A stretch of DNA of 64,000 nucleotides, taken from positions 620,001 through 684,000 of the forward strand of contig WFMF01000009.1 of NCBI GenBank assembly GCA_011033025.1, given 5' to 3'. A program made the translations under genes and the position numbers. Numbering within the stretch: position 1 is the first letter of the stretch; each line of letters begins with the position of its first letter. This document shows positions 1 to 11,769 of this stretch, one piece after another. A model generated the notes under the pieces. The model was not told the DNA's origin, did no database searches, and was given only the letters and a program-made list of their open reading frames with translations. The DNA comes from Beroe forskalii (lineage: Eukaryota > Ctenophora > Nuda > Beroida > Beroidae).

Positions 1-1500
1 GTACAATATATAATGCCCGGACTTTGATACATGTTATTGATATAGTGTCGGGCGTGGTTTGGCATAATTATCTCAAAATTTTTTGTAATGATCAGTTGGC
101 CTTTAAAGCTAACGGTCACGATATACAGCTCGCTTTGTAATTGTACTAAATTGTTTTGGCCACTATAAACTTATCAAGTACCCATACATTCAAATCCGGT
201 AGTATAGTCATTCATTATTATTCATGTCCGAAAAAAACAAAATCGAAAAAACGCAAAATTCAGAGAATTGTTCACTTAATTAGCATACACTTAATTTTAT
301 GCGCACTTAAATACTGTACACTTAATTAGTGCGGTTTTTTCCAAACCGCACTAATTAAGTGACGCCGTTCTTAAGTGTACTAAGGTAGTTAATACTACGA
401 ATTCGTAAGAATTATCAATCGAGATTTGATTACTCGAAAGTCCACTAACAACCTTACATGATTTTGTCAAGATTTATTCAATTCAATTTAGTAGAAATTA
501 ATTGAACTTATTGACACGTTAATTCCGGTCTATAAAGCCTTCGCAATGCACTTGTCATCTCATGCTACTTCTAACTATTCAAGTGATTTAAAAAAAAGAA
601 TTTTTCTGTATCAATTATTTGCTGGTAGAAAAATGAAATTTAAAGGCAAAAATGACATTTTGCTAGTCTTTGTTATTAATTGCGTAGTTACCTAATGGTA
701 TCGTGGAAATGGCAGCTACAGAAAGGCTAGAATTAGAATTAGGATCAACCGCCATTATAGCCCGGATGTAATGAAGACGTAATTACACTTGCACACATCA
801 CACGCCTTGATAATTACAGCAGGATCAATACAGAGCATTGAGAGGCCGAGTGAGAGCCACAGAGACACCTCCATTATGCAAATGTGAGAGGATTATCGGT
901 GAGATGGCACCCCTCTCTCTCTTGTGTAATACTATTATAGAGGCCCTATCTCATTAAATTTTACTCGCTACGATTTATGTACAAATTTACACTCCCATTA
1001 CAAACTTACAAACACACCGGCCACCAAGTATCCACCTACCTTCTACTCTCACAGCGGCCCGTTGAAGAACGGGATTGACCCGTTCTTCCCCATACATCCA
1101 CCTTACATTTCCCCACCCTGCACATACCACACCCTGCACATTCCACACAGTCCGCACACACGTACATCGCTTTAAACTCATTTCTCTCTCACAGACATAC
1201 ACACTCTCACACATACAAACATACAAACGTTGAAAATTGTGTGTGTGTTTAAAGGGTTTAACACGTCCTCTCTTAACACTTCCTGAGCGTTTACAAGGAG
1301 CTCATTACTGTGGACATTTGAGAGTTTTACGAGATTACACGTCTTGTTATAATATCTCATAGTGGACACACTGTAACTCTGTAGCTTCACTTGGTAAACT
1401 GTGGTTAACTTTTTATGCTTCATTTCTTAAGAACTTCATTCCGTACAGCGTATAATTATCTAATGCAAGGGTATGAGCGATTATCAATGCACTGTGCAGC
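1..1500. other. gene-free flank
   Basis: No exon or domain is recognisable here. The stretch is AT-rich, has CA/TG-rich low-complexity sequence around 980-1250, and carries the small hairpin listed separately at 319-361. Short open frames in the CA-rich part read as low-complexity Cys/Val peptides on one strand only and have no splice or start context that supports coding. Confidence 0.5.
319..361. repeat. small perfect hairpin
   Basis: A 19-nt arm (CACTTAATTAGTGCGGTTT) is followed by a five-base spacer and its reverse complement. The motif CACTTAATTAG also occurs singly or partially just upstream (about 271-300) and AAGTGTAC just downstream, so the hairpin may be the core of a short decayed inverted-repeat element. 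Confidence 0.6.
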
Positions 1501-1521
1501 GTACGTACACATTTGCATAAT

Positions 1522-1680
1522 GGGGGGATTGTAGCCCAAAAAAAACCAAAAAAAACCAAAAAAAACCAAAAAAAACCAAGCCCAAGATCCCAAATTTGGG
1601 GTAGGGCTTGGTTTTTTTTGGTTTTTTTCGGTTTTTTTTGGTTTTTTTTGGTTTTTTTTGGGTTGGATTTTTTGAACTTC
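1522..1680. repeat. (A8CC)n/(GGT8)n hairpin, outer end of a nested repeat block
   Basis: A G-run and ATTGTAGCCC lead into several AAAAAAAACC units, a short centre with CAAGCCC...GGGCTTG, then the complementary GGTTTTTTTT units. A second copy in the opposite orientation lies at about 8250-8357, ending in GGGCTACAATCCCCCC. The two may be terminal inverted repeats of one old element bounding the minisatellite between them, or two separate insertions. I find no target-site duplication outside them. Confidence 0.65.
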
Positions 1681-1849
1681 TAGGACATTTCACACCAATG
1701 TGTTATTTGTGTTATTTACATGTTCTTATTGATACTCAATGGTTTTCAATAATTACAGATGGCTTAAAACACTATTTTAAGGACTTTATTAGCATTTGAG
1801 AAGCGTTTTAAGAGCCCTCAGTGCTTTTTGATAAGGTACAACGGAAAAT

Positions 1850-3331
1850 CATGAGATAGCACGGGACCTTGATCCAACAGTGATTAGAGAGGAACAGTAA
1901 AGGATCAAAAGGTGTCGAATCAGGCCATACTGGTCTAGACAAGAGCGCTCTGGCCACTCATTACCACGTAGGGGTTATTCAAGACCCGAGGGTCCTTCAA
2001 AAGGTCGTCCTTGGTTCACCAGGGGCCGGAAGACGAAGGGCCAAGGATTCACCAAGCTTTACATCGCATTTCAGGGCGAGATAAGGCTTCATGAGGAGGT
2101 CAGACTAGTGTCACCAGAGGGCCAGAGAAGTGTTGCAGGTAGTCAGCTGGGAGTCACAAGGGGGCAAGGAAGGACCAACAAGGCACCAGGTGAAGGTCGC
2201 CAGATCAAGGTCGGCCAGTTGAGAGCAATTTAGCATTCTTGCATAAATTATGATTGACAAAGGTCAGCTACAATGATCACCAGAAGACCAGTTTGTAGGC
2301 ACTTAGTCACCAAGCAATGATAAAGGCTTCATCAGTCAGCAAGGCTTGATTATTGATGCTCAGCATATCTTTCACGAGCTGTCAAAAAGTCTATGTAGTC
2401 ATCTGTGTGGCAAAGGGACAGGCAAGTGCCACCAGCTTCTTGCGAGAGTCGACTTGTAGATGAAACGTGTCCTACTGTCCTGTGAAGTCATAATTGAGCA
2501 ATTAACACTGGGAGAAGTGAGTCTGAAAAGGATGCCGCCAAGGGTCTAGTCAGCCTCTGGTTCATGTAAGAGGGTATCCGGCCAGAAGATCACGTCAGAA
2601 TCACCAGTGGGTTACTTGATCAGCTAAGAGTCAGCAGTGGGTCAGACCAGAAGTACCAGCTGGGTCATAAGGTAGGATCAGGAGACGCCAGTTATAGGTC
2701 AGGTAGGAACCGGAGACGCCAGTAGATCAAGTAGGATAGCAGTCACCAGTAGGTACGGTAGGATCAGAAGATGCCATTAGGTCAGGTAGGATCACGATGC
2801 TCAGGTAGGATCAGGAGACGCCAGCTGTAGGTCAGGTAGGATCATGAGACGCCAGTCATAGGTCAGGTAGGATCAGGAGACGCCGATAGGTAAGGTGGGA
2901 TCAGGAGATGCCAGTACATCAGGTAAGATAAGGAGGCTCAGGTAGGATCAGGAGACGCCAGTCTCCAATGGGTCAGATAGGATCAGTCCAGATGCCAGTA
3001 GGCCAGGTAGGATCAGGAGACGCCAGTAGGTCAGGTAGGATCAGAAGACGCCAGTAGGTCTGGTAGGATCAGGAGACATCAGTGCACAGTAAGTCAGGTA
3101 GGATCAGGAGACACGAGCTATAGGTCAGGTAGGATCAGGAGACGCCAGTTAGGATAGCAGACACCAGTAGGTAAGGTAAGGTAGGGTCAGAAGATGCCAT
3201 TAGGTCAGGTAGGATCACGATGCTCAGGTAGGATCAGGAGACGCCAGCTGTAGGTCAGGTAGGATTAGGAGACACCAGTCAGGTCAGGTAGGAACTGGAG
3301 ACGCCAGTAGGTAAGGTAGGATCAGGACATG
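1850..3331 (+). repeat. degenerate ~27-bp minisatellite, left part
   Basis: Repeated GTCAGGTAGGATCAGGAGAC and GCCAGTAG words form a tandem array. It is clearest at 2640-3330 and increasingly diverged toward 1850. The array resumes at 7033 after the foldback element at 3340-7032, so the two parts were one array before insertion. No coding potential is apparent. Confidence 0.8.
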
Positions 3332-3839
3332 CCAATAGGGGAGGGGGTAAGGCAAACTTTGGCAAACTATGGCAAACTTTGGCAAACACTTTTTTTGGCA
3401 AACTCCAAAAAAAGTGGAAGCATTTGCCAAAGTTTGCCAAAGCTTGCCAAAAATTAAAAACCTTTTTAGCCACTTTGGCAACACTTTAGGTACCCATAAT
3501 ATGCTTTTCAAAGATGCTGAATCGATTCCCAAGGCCTGTTTCACATTTTGACGTTATCCAGAAGCTGTAACAGCGACTATATCCACATTGAATAGAGTAG
3601 AGGGCTACAGTAACAAATACGATATTTCATTACCTCTTACTTTTATGCATTCAAGTACTAAGAAGTCCGATCAAACTGGTGTATGAAGCCCTAAAACCGA
3701 AGCATCCACACTACATAAGTCTGATACTGCAGCATAAAATCAATAGTAAGGCCCCACCGTGACCATTGGGCAGTTTCCATGGATTCATGCAACATAACCC
3801 GACATGTTGAGAATGCTAATTGCCTAGTGAAGGTCAAGT

Positions 3840-6180
3840 GGAGCCGAGTGAAGGCTGTGTGTAGCAATGTGGAACCTATTGGAGGCTCTGAGGAGCCTAG
3901 TGAAGGCTGCGTGGATCCAAGTGGGGGCTTTGTTGAGCCTAGTAGAAGCTGTGTTGAGCCTAGTGAAGGCTGCACGGAGCCTAGTGAAGGCTGAGCGGAG
4001 CCTAGTAGAAGCTGTGTCGAGCCTAGTGGTCCACAAGGCTCAACTCGGCCTCCACTCATCCTCCACTCAGCCTTCACAAGTAGTGGAGGCTGCTCGGAGC
4101 CCAGTGGATGTTGAGTGGAGGCTGTGTAGAGCCCAATGGAGGCTGTCTGGAGCCTAGTGGAGGCTTTGCAGAGCCATTAGGCTCCACTACGCTCCACTAG
4201 GCTTTATAATCGTAGAGTGGTCGGAGGCTGAATGGAGCCTCCGACCACTCTACGATAGGCTCCACCCAGCCTTCACTAGTAGTGGAGGCTGTGTGGAGGT
4301 TGAGTTGAGGTTGAGTGGAACCTAGTAGAGGCTGATTGGAGGCTGTGTGGAGCTTAGTGGAGGCTGGTTGGGGCCTAGTGGAGGCTGACTGGAGCCTATT
4401 GAAGGTTGTGTAGAGCCTAATGGAGGCTGTGTGAAGCCTATTGGAAGCTTTGTAGAGACTAGTGGTCCACTAGACTACACTCAGACTATGCTCCACTCAG
4501 CCTCCACGAGGCTCCATTCAGCCTCTACTGGGCTCCACACAGCCTCCATTGCGCAGTTGTCGTTTTCAGCATCTGAAGTGCTCACTCAACTCAAATCATT
4601 GACAGGCCACCCTGTTAGACCGTGGGAAAAATATTCTTATATGCGCACTTGTCGGTAGGCCGTAGAGACTAGTGGTCCACAAGGCTCCACTCAGCCTCCA
4701 CGAGGCTCCATTCAGCCTCTACTAGGCTCCACACAGCCTCCATTAGGCTCCAAACACTCTCCACTAGGCTCCACTCAGTCTTCACTTTATAGTAGTGGAG
4801 GCTGTGTGGAGCCCAGTGGAGCCTAGTAGAGGCTGAGTGGAGCATAGTGGAGGCTGGCGGAGACTAGTGGAGGGTGTGTGGAGCCTCTTGGAGGCTGAGT
4901 GGAGGCTGTGTGGACTGTGGAGGCTGTGTGGAGCCTAGTGGAGATTGTGTGGAGGCTGTGTGGAGACTAGTGTAGGCTGTGTGGACCCTAGTGGAGGCTG
5001 TGTGGAGCCTGTGAGGAGCCTGGAGGCGGCTGTGTGGAGCCTAGAGGCGGCTGTCTGGAGTCTAGTGAGGGCTGTGTGCTTGTGTGGAGCATAGTGGAGG
5101 CGGAGTGGCGCCTAGTGGAGGCTGAGTGGTCAGTGGAGCCTAGTGAAGGCTGAGTGGAAGCTGAGTGGATCCTTGTGGAGGCCGAGTGGAGCCTAGTGGA
5201 GGCTGTCTGGAGTCTAGTGGAGGCTGTGTGGAGCCTAGTGGAGGCGGAGTGGAGCCAAGTGGAGGCTGTGTGGAGCCTAGTGGAGACTGCGTGGAGCCTA
5301 GAGGCGGCTGTGTGGAGCCTATTGGAGTCTCTGTGGAGCCTAGTGGAGGCTGTGTGGAGCCTAGAGGCGGCTGTGTGGAGCCTATTGGAGGCTGTGTGCA
5401 GCCTAGTGAAGGCTTTGTGGAGCCTAGTGGAGGCTGTCTGGAGTCTAGTGGAGGCTTTGTGGAGCCTAGTGGAGGCTGTGTGGAGGCTAGAGGCGGCTGG
5501 GTGGAGCCTATTGGAGGCTGTTTGGAGCCTAGTGGAGGCTGTCTGGAGCCTAGTGGAGGATGTCTGGAGTCTAGTGGAGGTTGTGTGGAGCATAGTGGAG
5601 GCGAAGTGGCGCCTAGTGGAGGATGAGTTGAGCCTGGTGAAGGCTGAGTGGAAGCTGAGTGGAGCCTAGTGGAGGCCGAGTTGACCCTAGTGGAGGCTGG
5701 TTGGAGCCTGGTGGAGGCTGGGTGGAGCCTATTAGCGGTGGCTGCGTGGAGCCTAGTGAAGGCTGAGTGGTGCCTAGTGGCGGCTGAGTGGCGCCTAGGG
5801 GAGGATAGTTGGAGCTATCTGAAAGTTTGAATCTATAAATTGTTTTTCAAATTACTAAATAAATGAACATTTTATCAGTTTCAGCTCCAGTGAGCCTCCG
5901 TATAGCATCTACTAGCCTCCATTAGGCTCCATATTAAAGCATTAGCCTCCACGAAAATGTTATGTTTCAGTTTCTGTGGAGGCTAATGGAGGATTATTCT
6001 TCAGTGGAGGCTAAATCAAAATTTTAGCCTCAATAGAGGCTGAGTGGAGGCTAATGGAAGCTAGTGGGCGCTTTTTAGCCACAACAGCGGAGGCTTTTTT
6101 TTCGAAAATAAGACTATTGCAACCATTAGCCTCAATGGAGGCAAAGTTTTGAAATTACCCTACACTCAGCCTCCGGCCCC
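3840..6180. repeat. GGAGGCT/AGCCTCC short tandem array inside the foldback element
   Basis: Hundreds of copies of a ~21-bp unit resembling CTAGTGGAGGCTGTGTGGAGC occur, with local inversions (for example 4040-4080, 4180-4260 and 4460-4550) that make sub-palindromes. Open frames up to about 200 codons exist on both strands because the unit lacks stops in several frames. They encode monotonous repeats and are not supported as genes. The right edge (6189-6232) matches the end of the 200-bp MITE at 52575-52774, including TTTTGGTCATG and CCTGTGGTA. Confidence 0.85.
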
Positions 6181-6384
6181 ATGATACTAATGCAGGCTAA
6201 TTTTGGTCATGTTCCTGTGGTAGCATTTTGCCGAAGACAGGTTATCTGATGAACTGGTTAAAGATAAGTAGATAGTAGATACATGAATCCATGCCTGGGA
6301 ATTATAAACATCTCTTTTCATGAACGAAAAGGCTCTCGGAATTTCTAAAGTTCTAACCCTGGTCCATAGCTTCCGACCTTTGAA

Positions 6385-6690
6385 AATCCGTTCGGAGGGC
6401 AGTTTTTGGCCCAAAATGGAGGGCAAATCAATGAAAAAGGAGGGCAATATTCTACCTATGCAGTAAGAGTGTATTTTCAAAATCAATCCGAGATAGTGCT
6501 TATTAGGTGTATTTTTTTGGAAACCGCCCAAAAAGACCTATTTTAGGCCGTGAATAATAGGTGCCTTTTGGGAAAGGTCAAAAAGGAGGGCAAATGGAGC
6601 GTAAAAGAGGGCAAAAAGGAGGGCTCGGAGGGCAAGACCCAAAAAGGAGGGCATGAGAGGGCGCCCTCTCAAAAGGAGGGCAGTTTAGAA
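6385..6690. repeat. GGAGGGC-rich short repeat
   Basis: Multiple AAAAGGAGGGCAAA-like words occur, separated by unique sequence, inside the right half of the foldback element. This is a second amplified purine-rich motif distinct from the GGAGGCT array. No gene is evident. Confidence 0.6.
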
Positions 6691-7032
6691 GCTATGCCCT
6701 GGTCCTTCAGCCTAAGGATACCTTTTTGTAAACAGTATGGTGCTTGGAGAGGGAAGGTCCAGGCGTAAAGCCTCGAAGGGGAAGGTCTGAATGAAAATTA
6801 AGCATTGGATATCGATTTAGCTCCTTTGAAAACCATTATGCACACGTTCTGTATGCACTGTGGACAAGAAATGAAATTACAAAATTTTTGGGTTATTTTT
6901 GGCAAACTTTGGCAAATTTTGGCAAACTTTGGCAAACTATGGCAAACTTTGGCAAACACTTTTTTTGGCAAACTCCAAAAAAAGTGGAAGCGTTTGCCAA
7001 AGTTTGCCAAAGTTTGCCTTACCCCCCCCCCC

Positions 7033-8090
7033 CCAATAGGTAAGGTAGTATGATCAGGAGATGCCAGTACGTCAAGCAGGATCAGGAGACACCAGTAGGT
7101 CAGGTAGGATCAGTCCAGAATATGCCAGTTGGTCAGGTAGGATCAGGAGACGCCAGTAGGTCAGGTAGGATCAGGAGACGCCAGTAGGTCAGGTAGGATC
7201 AGGAGACGCCAGATATAGGTCACATAGGATCAGGAGACGTCAGTTATAGGTCAGGTAGGATCAGGAGACGCCAGAAGATCAGGTAGGATCAGGAGATGCC
7301 AGTAGGTCAGGCAGGATCAGGAGAAGCTAGCATGTCAGGTAGGATCAGAAAACGTTACTAGTAGGTCAGGTAGGATCAAGAGACGCCAATGGCTAAAACA
7401 GTTACCTATTTGAGCTTTTAATTTAAGTTTTAATAGTGGGTCAGGCAAGAAGTACCAGCTGGGTCACAGGTCAGTGTCTGCCGTCACCTATGGTCAGACA
7501 ATGGTCGAAAGTATTAAAGTAGGTCAGGTAAGATTCGCAAGTAGGTCAGAGAAGATTAGTCAGTAGGTCAGATAAGAAGCGTCACTAGGCCAGGTAAGAG
7601 TCGCCAGTAGGCCAGATAAGATTCCTTATTTGGTCAGCTAAGGTCGTCAGTAGGCCAGGTGAGAGACGCTAGTAGGTCAAGTAGGAGGCTCCAGGAGATC
7701 AGGTAATGGGGAGTTACCAGTCATTGAGGAATTCAGGCAAAAGGCCTAACTTGGTCACAATTTGAGTCACAATTTGGTCAGGCAAGAGTCGCCATCTGGA
7801 ACAGGTAAAGGTCACCAAAAAGCCAATAGGTCAGGCAAAAGTCATAACTCAGTCAGGCTAGAGAGAAAGAGGCCCTAGTTGGTCAGGTCAGAGTCAACAG
7901 TGAATTTGGCAAGAGTTACAAAGCTGGACAGCACTCAGCGTGTCAGCCAGGAGTCACAGCCGCTCAGGTTTGAGGTCCCATTGGATCAGGTCATAGTCAC
8001 CAAGTCACCAGTGAGTTAGGCAAAAGTTACAAGCTGGGTCACCAGTAAGTCAGCAAGAGACACCAGTTAGTCAGGTAATATTGTGCATTT
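7033..8090 (+). repeat. degenerate ~27-bp minisatellite, right part
   Basis: This continues the GTCAGGTAGGATCAGGAGACGCC array after the foldback insertion. It is most regular at 7080-7380 and drifts into longer, looser GTCAG-rich units toward 8090. Confidence 0.8.
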
Positions 8091-8249
8091 TACTGTTAGG
8101 TGATACCTAAGCCCTTCAAGCTCTGAAAATGTGAAAATAGCCGTTTCTATTCACCAAATTTAAAAGCCACTGACTGTGAAAATTATGTTCAAAAACAACA
8201 GATTTTTATGTCAAAATTCATTGGAAAAAGCCCCAGAAATGACCAAAAT

Positions 8250-8357
8250 GTAACCCAAAAAAAACCCAAAAAAACCAAAAAAAACCAAAAAAAACCTAGC
8301 CCAAGAATCGAAAAATAGGGTAGGGCTTGGTTTTTTTTGGGCTACAATCCCCCCCCT
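8250..8357. repeat. inverted copy of the (A8CC)n hairpin
   Basis: CCCAAAAAAAACC units, a centre TAGCCCAAGA...TAGGGTAGGGCTTGG, then GGTTTTTTTTGGGCTACAATCC and a C-run. This is the reverse complement of the arrangement at 1522-1680. Sequence just inside the two copies is only weakly similar. Confidence 0.65.
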
Positions 8358-8359
8358 AT

Positions 8360-9408
8360 TATTATCTAGGAATGTATGTACTCAGTGTATTTGCGTGTCT
8401 CTTGGGGGTGTAGACAGGTTAAGAATAGGGCAACAACACTAATTCTTAACAGCACTGAATTCTCTACAACATTGAATCTACTCAACACCAGCTTATGCAA
8501 ATTTATACACATTCAGTACGCCGTACGGCGTTTATCGCTAGGAGGTCCAAGGTGATAATTGTAAGGGATTTCAAGAGGAGTAATTTGAGAGGTAAAAGAT
8601 AATACACTAAACAATGATAGCATGAAAAAGAATCGTCAGAGGATCATACGCCTGGTATCTCGAGCCCCTCTATCTTCTCATGACACAGTTTATTTTTCAT
8701 CAAGAACTACTATCACCCATCTCAGTAGGTCTCTTTACAGATGCGAATTGTACATCTATTGAATCTAAGCACATTTCTATATGAGCTGTCCTTTTTACAA
8801 GTCCTTTTCAGTTAGTGATCCGTCCCTCTAACTACGTGTATTACTTACCTATGGTCTGAACATACCCAGCTTTAACACGTCATCAATTTCTAAGGATCAC
8901 AGGAGCTGGTAACTACGCAATGCCTTCTGGCACATTTTCTGATGAATGCCTACGGCTCTTTATGAATCTCTTAAGAATTGATTTGAGGCAAGTTCTATTA
9001 GTGTGTGTAAACCCTTGAATTTTGGATCTAATTTTTATTCGGGAATATTACCAATGGAATGGTATGGACCATACCATTCTATTGGTGCCATTTCAGCAAG
9101 GCACTGGGCAACTCATCGTATAAATTGCAAATTTCCTCTTACACGAGCAATATTACGTAACAATAAATATAGCTGACCATGATGCCACCAAAGACTTATA
9201 GTATGGGGTACCACTATTCTCTTAGAGAAAGAAAAATAGGATAGTTTCTGCAAGCTCTCGGGCAGCTCTCGAAGAATTTTACACATGATATGTTGAAGTA
9301 CGAGAAAATTAATTTTAAATGTCGCAGATCTTGACGACGAAGAGGTTCCTACTATCGATCATGCCTCCCTTTCCACGTATTGTTTTCGACCAATCACCAC
9401 TGCAATTG
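8360..9408. other. no feature recognised
   Basis: AT-rich sequence without recognisable exons, domains or tandem repeats. Confidence 0.4.
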
Positions 9409-9416
9409 GGCGTAGC

Positions 9417-10063
9417 CAGGGCCGTCGAGAGGGGGCGTTACGGCGACAACTGTCGCCGGCCCCAGCCTCGATTATTGTATTGAGATGGCAATTTCATTTA
9501 CTCAAAACGTCTGGCTTCTGGGGGCTGCCGCCCCCATACCCCTACTATCATTGTAGTGGAATTGCTTTCTTGATGAGTTGATGTTGCTTTGACATGAAAC
9601 GTCAGATATCAAAAAATAGTGGGAAATGCCATTGAGGCAATCATTCGATTCATTCACATCGTCTGGCTTCTGGGGGCTGCCGCCCCCAGACCCCTGCTTA
9701 TCAATGCAGTGGAATTGCTTTCTTGATCTCGCCTCGACATGAAACGTCAAATAGAGACAGAAATGCTAATGAGACGGTCATTCCATTTACTCAGAAAGTC
9801 AGAAAGTCTGGCTTCTGGGGGCTGCTGCCCCCAGACTCCCTGCTTATCATTGCAGTGGAATTGCTTTCTTGATGTTGCCTCGACATGAAACGTCAAATAG
9901 AGACAAAAATGCTAAAGAGACGGTCATTTCATTTACTCAGAACGTCATATTTGGGGCTGCCACCCCAGACCCCTGCTCTGAATGAAAAATGGCTCATTGT
10001 GGAAAAGAAAATAGGCCCCTGGTAGGAATGTCGTCGGCCCCTACAATCCTCTCGACGGCCCTG
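9417..10063. mobile_element. hAT-type MITE with internal tandem repeats
   Basis: The terminal inverted repeat CAGGGCCGTCGAGAGG is at both ends, with the typical hAT opening CAGGG. A perfect 8-bp target duplication GGCGTAGC occupies 9409-9416 and 10064-10071. Inside are about four direct copies of a ~150-bp unit starting GGCTTCTGGGGGCTGC and containing GTGGAATTGCTTTCTTGATG and GACATGAAACGTC. The last copy is shortened. No transposase is encoded, so it depends on an autonomous hAT in trans. Confidence 0.9.
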
Positions 10064-10071
10064 GGCGTAGC

Positions 10072-10665
10072 TTATTTAAATACTAATCTTTACATGAAAA
10101 TCAAAGCAAAAGGTCACGCTTGATTAAGCAACCATCTTCAAGTAGACAAAGGTACTTTCAATTCGGGATTATTTTTCTGCCATTCAATTACAATACTCCA
10201 AGAAATAATATGGAAATACTGTGTCTTCTTTAAGTTAGTCTAGATGGATGGAAAAATAGAAGGATGATCGAGTTATAGTTTAATCATAAACGGACATAAT
10301 ATTGAATTAAATGATTATCAGTAACTGGGTCGAAAAACATAATTAATTTGCATTAATTTAGAAAATACTGTAGAGGAATGCTTATTAAAAGATAAAACAT
10401 TTTCCAGCAGAATAACAAATAATAACAAATAATACCTTAGTACTGAGGAAATTAAATTGGGAGAAAAGTAAGCATTCGGGCCACAAACAATGTGTGAATT
10501 GGTGATATTATATCTACACAGGTGCTGCGACTTCGAGAAATGGAATCATTCTGAAATTTACGATCATGTGGCACCATGCCCTTACATGGATATTCTATTA
10601 AATCAGTATCACTATCATCCACACAAGAATGGCAGTTATGCAGAAATTTCAGAGGCAGCAACACC
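10072..10665. other. no independent gene recognised
   Basis: AT-rich sequence that includes the probable 3' UTR and downstream flank of the SH3BGRL-like gene on the minus strand. Short open frames here overlap that region and lack support. Confidence 0.4.
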
Positions 10666-11232
10666 TCAATAAGGCTCAACTTTTACTCCCAACTTCCCAA
10701 GTCTGGCATTTTCTACTGCTTCAGCCCCAGATTCCCAGTTGAAAAAGTTGATCCTAACTGCATGAATAGTATACCTAATATACTGTATTATAAAACAACA
10801 GTAAAAAACAAACAGTTTAACTCACCCCGAGGTATCCATGCTTCTCACTGTAAATCTGAGGTGGCAATGCCTTTGGGTCCTCCAGCTTTTCTCTCATAGT
10901 TGCCAGGACTCCAGGTTTAGAGACATCTATCTCTTTGAGGGAATGTGTACTTGACTTGCTGCACATGATTGTGTTGATATGCTGGCACTTCTTCTTAACC
11001 TGAATTTTAGAATGGTTTTATTTCAAATTTACCTGTAAACATTTGACAATATTGGTGACAATATTTAAGTACATCTGAACTTAGATTAAGCCATAAGACA
11101 TTCAAATGTGGTTTCTTAATGCACAAGAGCAGTGCCAGTTGATATAATAAACAATAAAAACACACAGCTTACCTCCAAACTACAGGACATACTTGTCATA
11201 TACAATATCACTTCTTCCTTTGTATCAGCCAT
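10666..11232 (-). CDS. SH3BGRL-like: SH3BGRL-like thioredoxin-fold protein, three exons
   Basis: The predicted product has 116 residues. CDS exons are 11173-11232, 10826-10999 and 10666-10782. Introns have GTAAG/CAG and GTGAG/CAG borders and all are in phase 0. The product starts MADTKEEVILYMTSMSC, followed by KKKCQHI, which aligns in order and spacing with the first strand and helix of the SH3BGR family. It then has EIDVSKPGVLATMREKL and the family signature ALPPQIY at about residues 64-70. SH3BGRL proteins are small cytosolic thioredoxin-like proteins without the CxxC active site, and none is seen here. The C-terminal exon (NWESGAEAVENARLGKLG) resembles the usual D-acidic-rich final helix only loosely. 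The start ATG lies near the expected N-terminus. A CR1-like LINE lies immediately upstream. Confidence 0.75.
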
Positions 11233-11769
11233 AATGCTAAATTCTGTTTATCAATTAATCTATTAGAGGGATTTAACTTTTGATTGAGTCAAAAGTAAAA
11301 AAATCAATTGAATTGATATAAGTAGCAGGATCATCAAAATGAATATAATGAAAATTTACCATGGCATTGATTATACATGAAATGAATTTCAATAAAATTA
11401 CCAATGATGACATATTCAATGAGAAAGATTAGATGTAATTGAATGAATAATTTGGAGTTGCAGCATGCTGCCAGATATAACTTGACAATTCAACAGTCAA
11501 CATCAGTGGCCTGCATAGGTTGATCGAATAGATTTTTAAATTCTAAACATTTAAATTGAACATGAGCAGATTTGAGGGAAAAGTATAGTGAATGTGTTTG
11601 CAATTGCTTTCACAATTATGATAACACAAGGCATGACTACTTTTGCATGTTTTCAGTTTATAAATGTGATTGATCGCCCTAAGAATATGCAGACACATAA
11701 TCTTCCCTGGAATAGATGCAACTTTGGGTGTAGTCGACAAAGATCGTACGTACGTTTTGGTACGTTTTG

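Larger units (their letters stand above)
3340..7032. mobile_element. 3.7-kb foldback DNA element with 8-bp target duplication
   Basis: Both ends carry the terminal inverted repeat beginning G-rich and then GTAAGGCAAACTTTGGCAAA. The similarity extends about 200 bp inward, including a shared block with TTTTCAAAG and ATCGAT near 3508-3530 and 6810-6835. Each terminus is itself a hairpin of GGCAAACTTT units around CTCCAAAAAAAGTGG. The direct repeat CCAATAGG flanks the element exactly (3332-3339 and 7033-7040), and the minisatellite continues on both sides. The interior is a GGAGGCT-type tandem array plus a GGAGGGC-rich stretch, with no transposase. An 8-bp duplication suits hAT-like or other 8-bp transposases. 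The element must be non-autonomous. Confidence 0.85.

Noticed and set aside
4988-5830. Open frames up to 201 codons on both strands in the GGAGGCT array
   Set aside because: The frames are open on both strands and in several phases only because a 21-bp unit without stops is repeated. The peptides are monotonous and the array lies inside a mobile element.
2640-7390. Regular direct repeats as a possible CRISPR array
   Set aside because: Units are adjacent and degenerate with no constant repeat/variable spacer pattern, and the genome is eukaryotic.
9502-9750. 82-codon minus-strand frame in the hAT MITE
   Set aside because: It spans the internal tandem units of a non-autonomous element and encodes their repetition.
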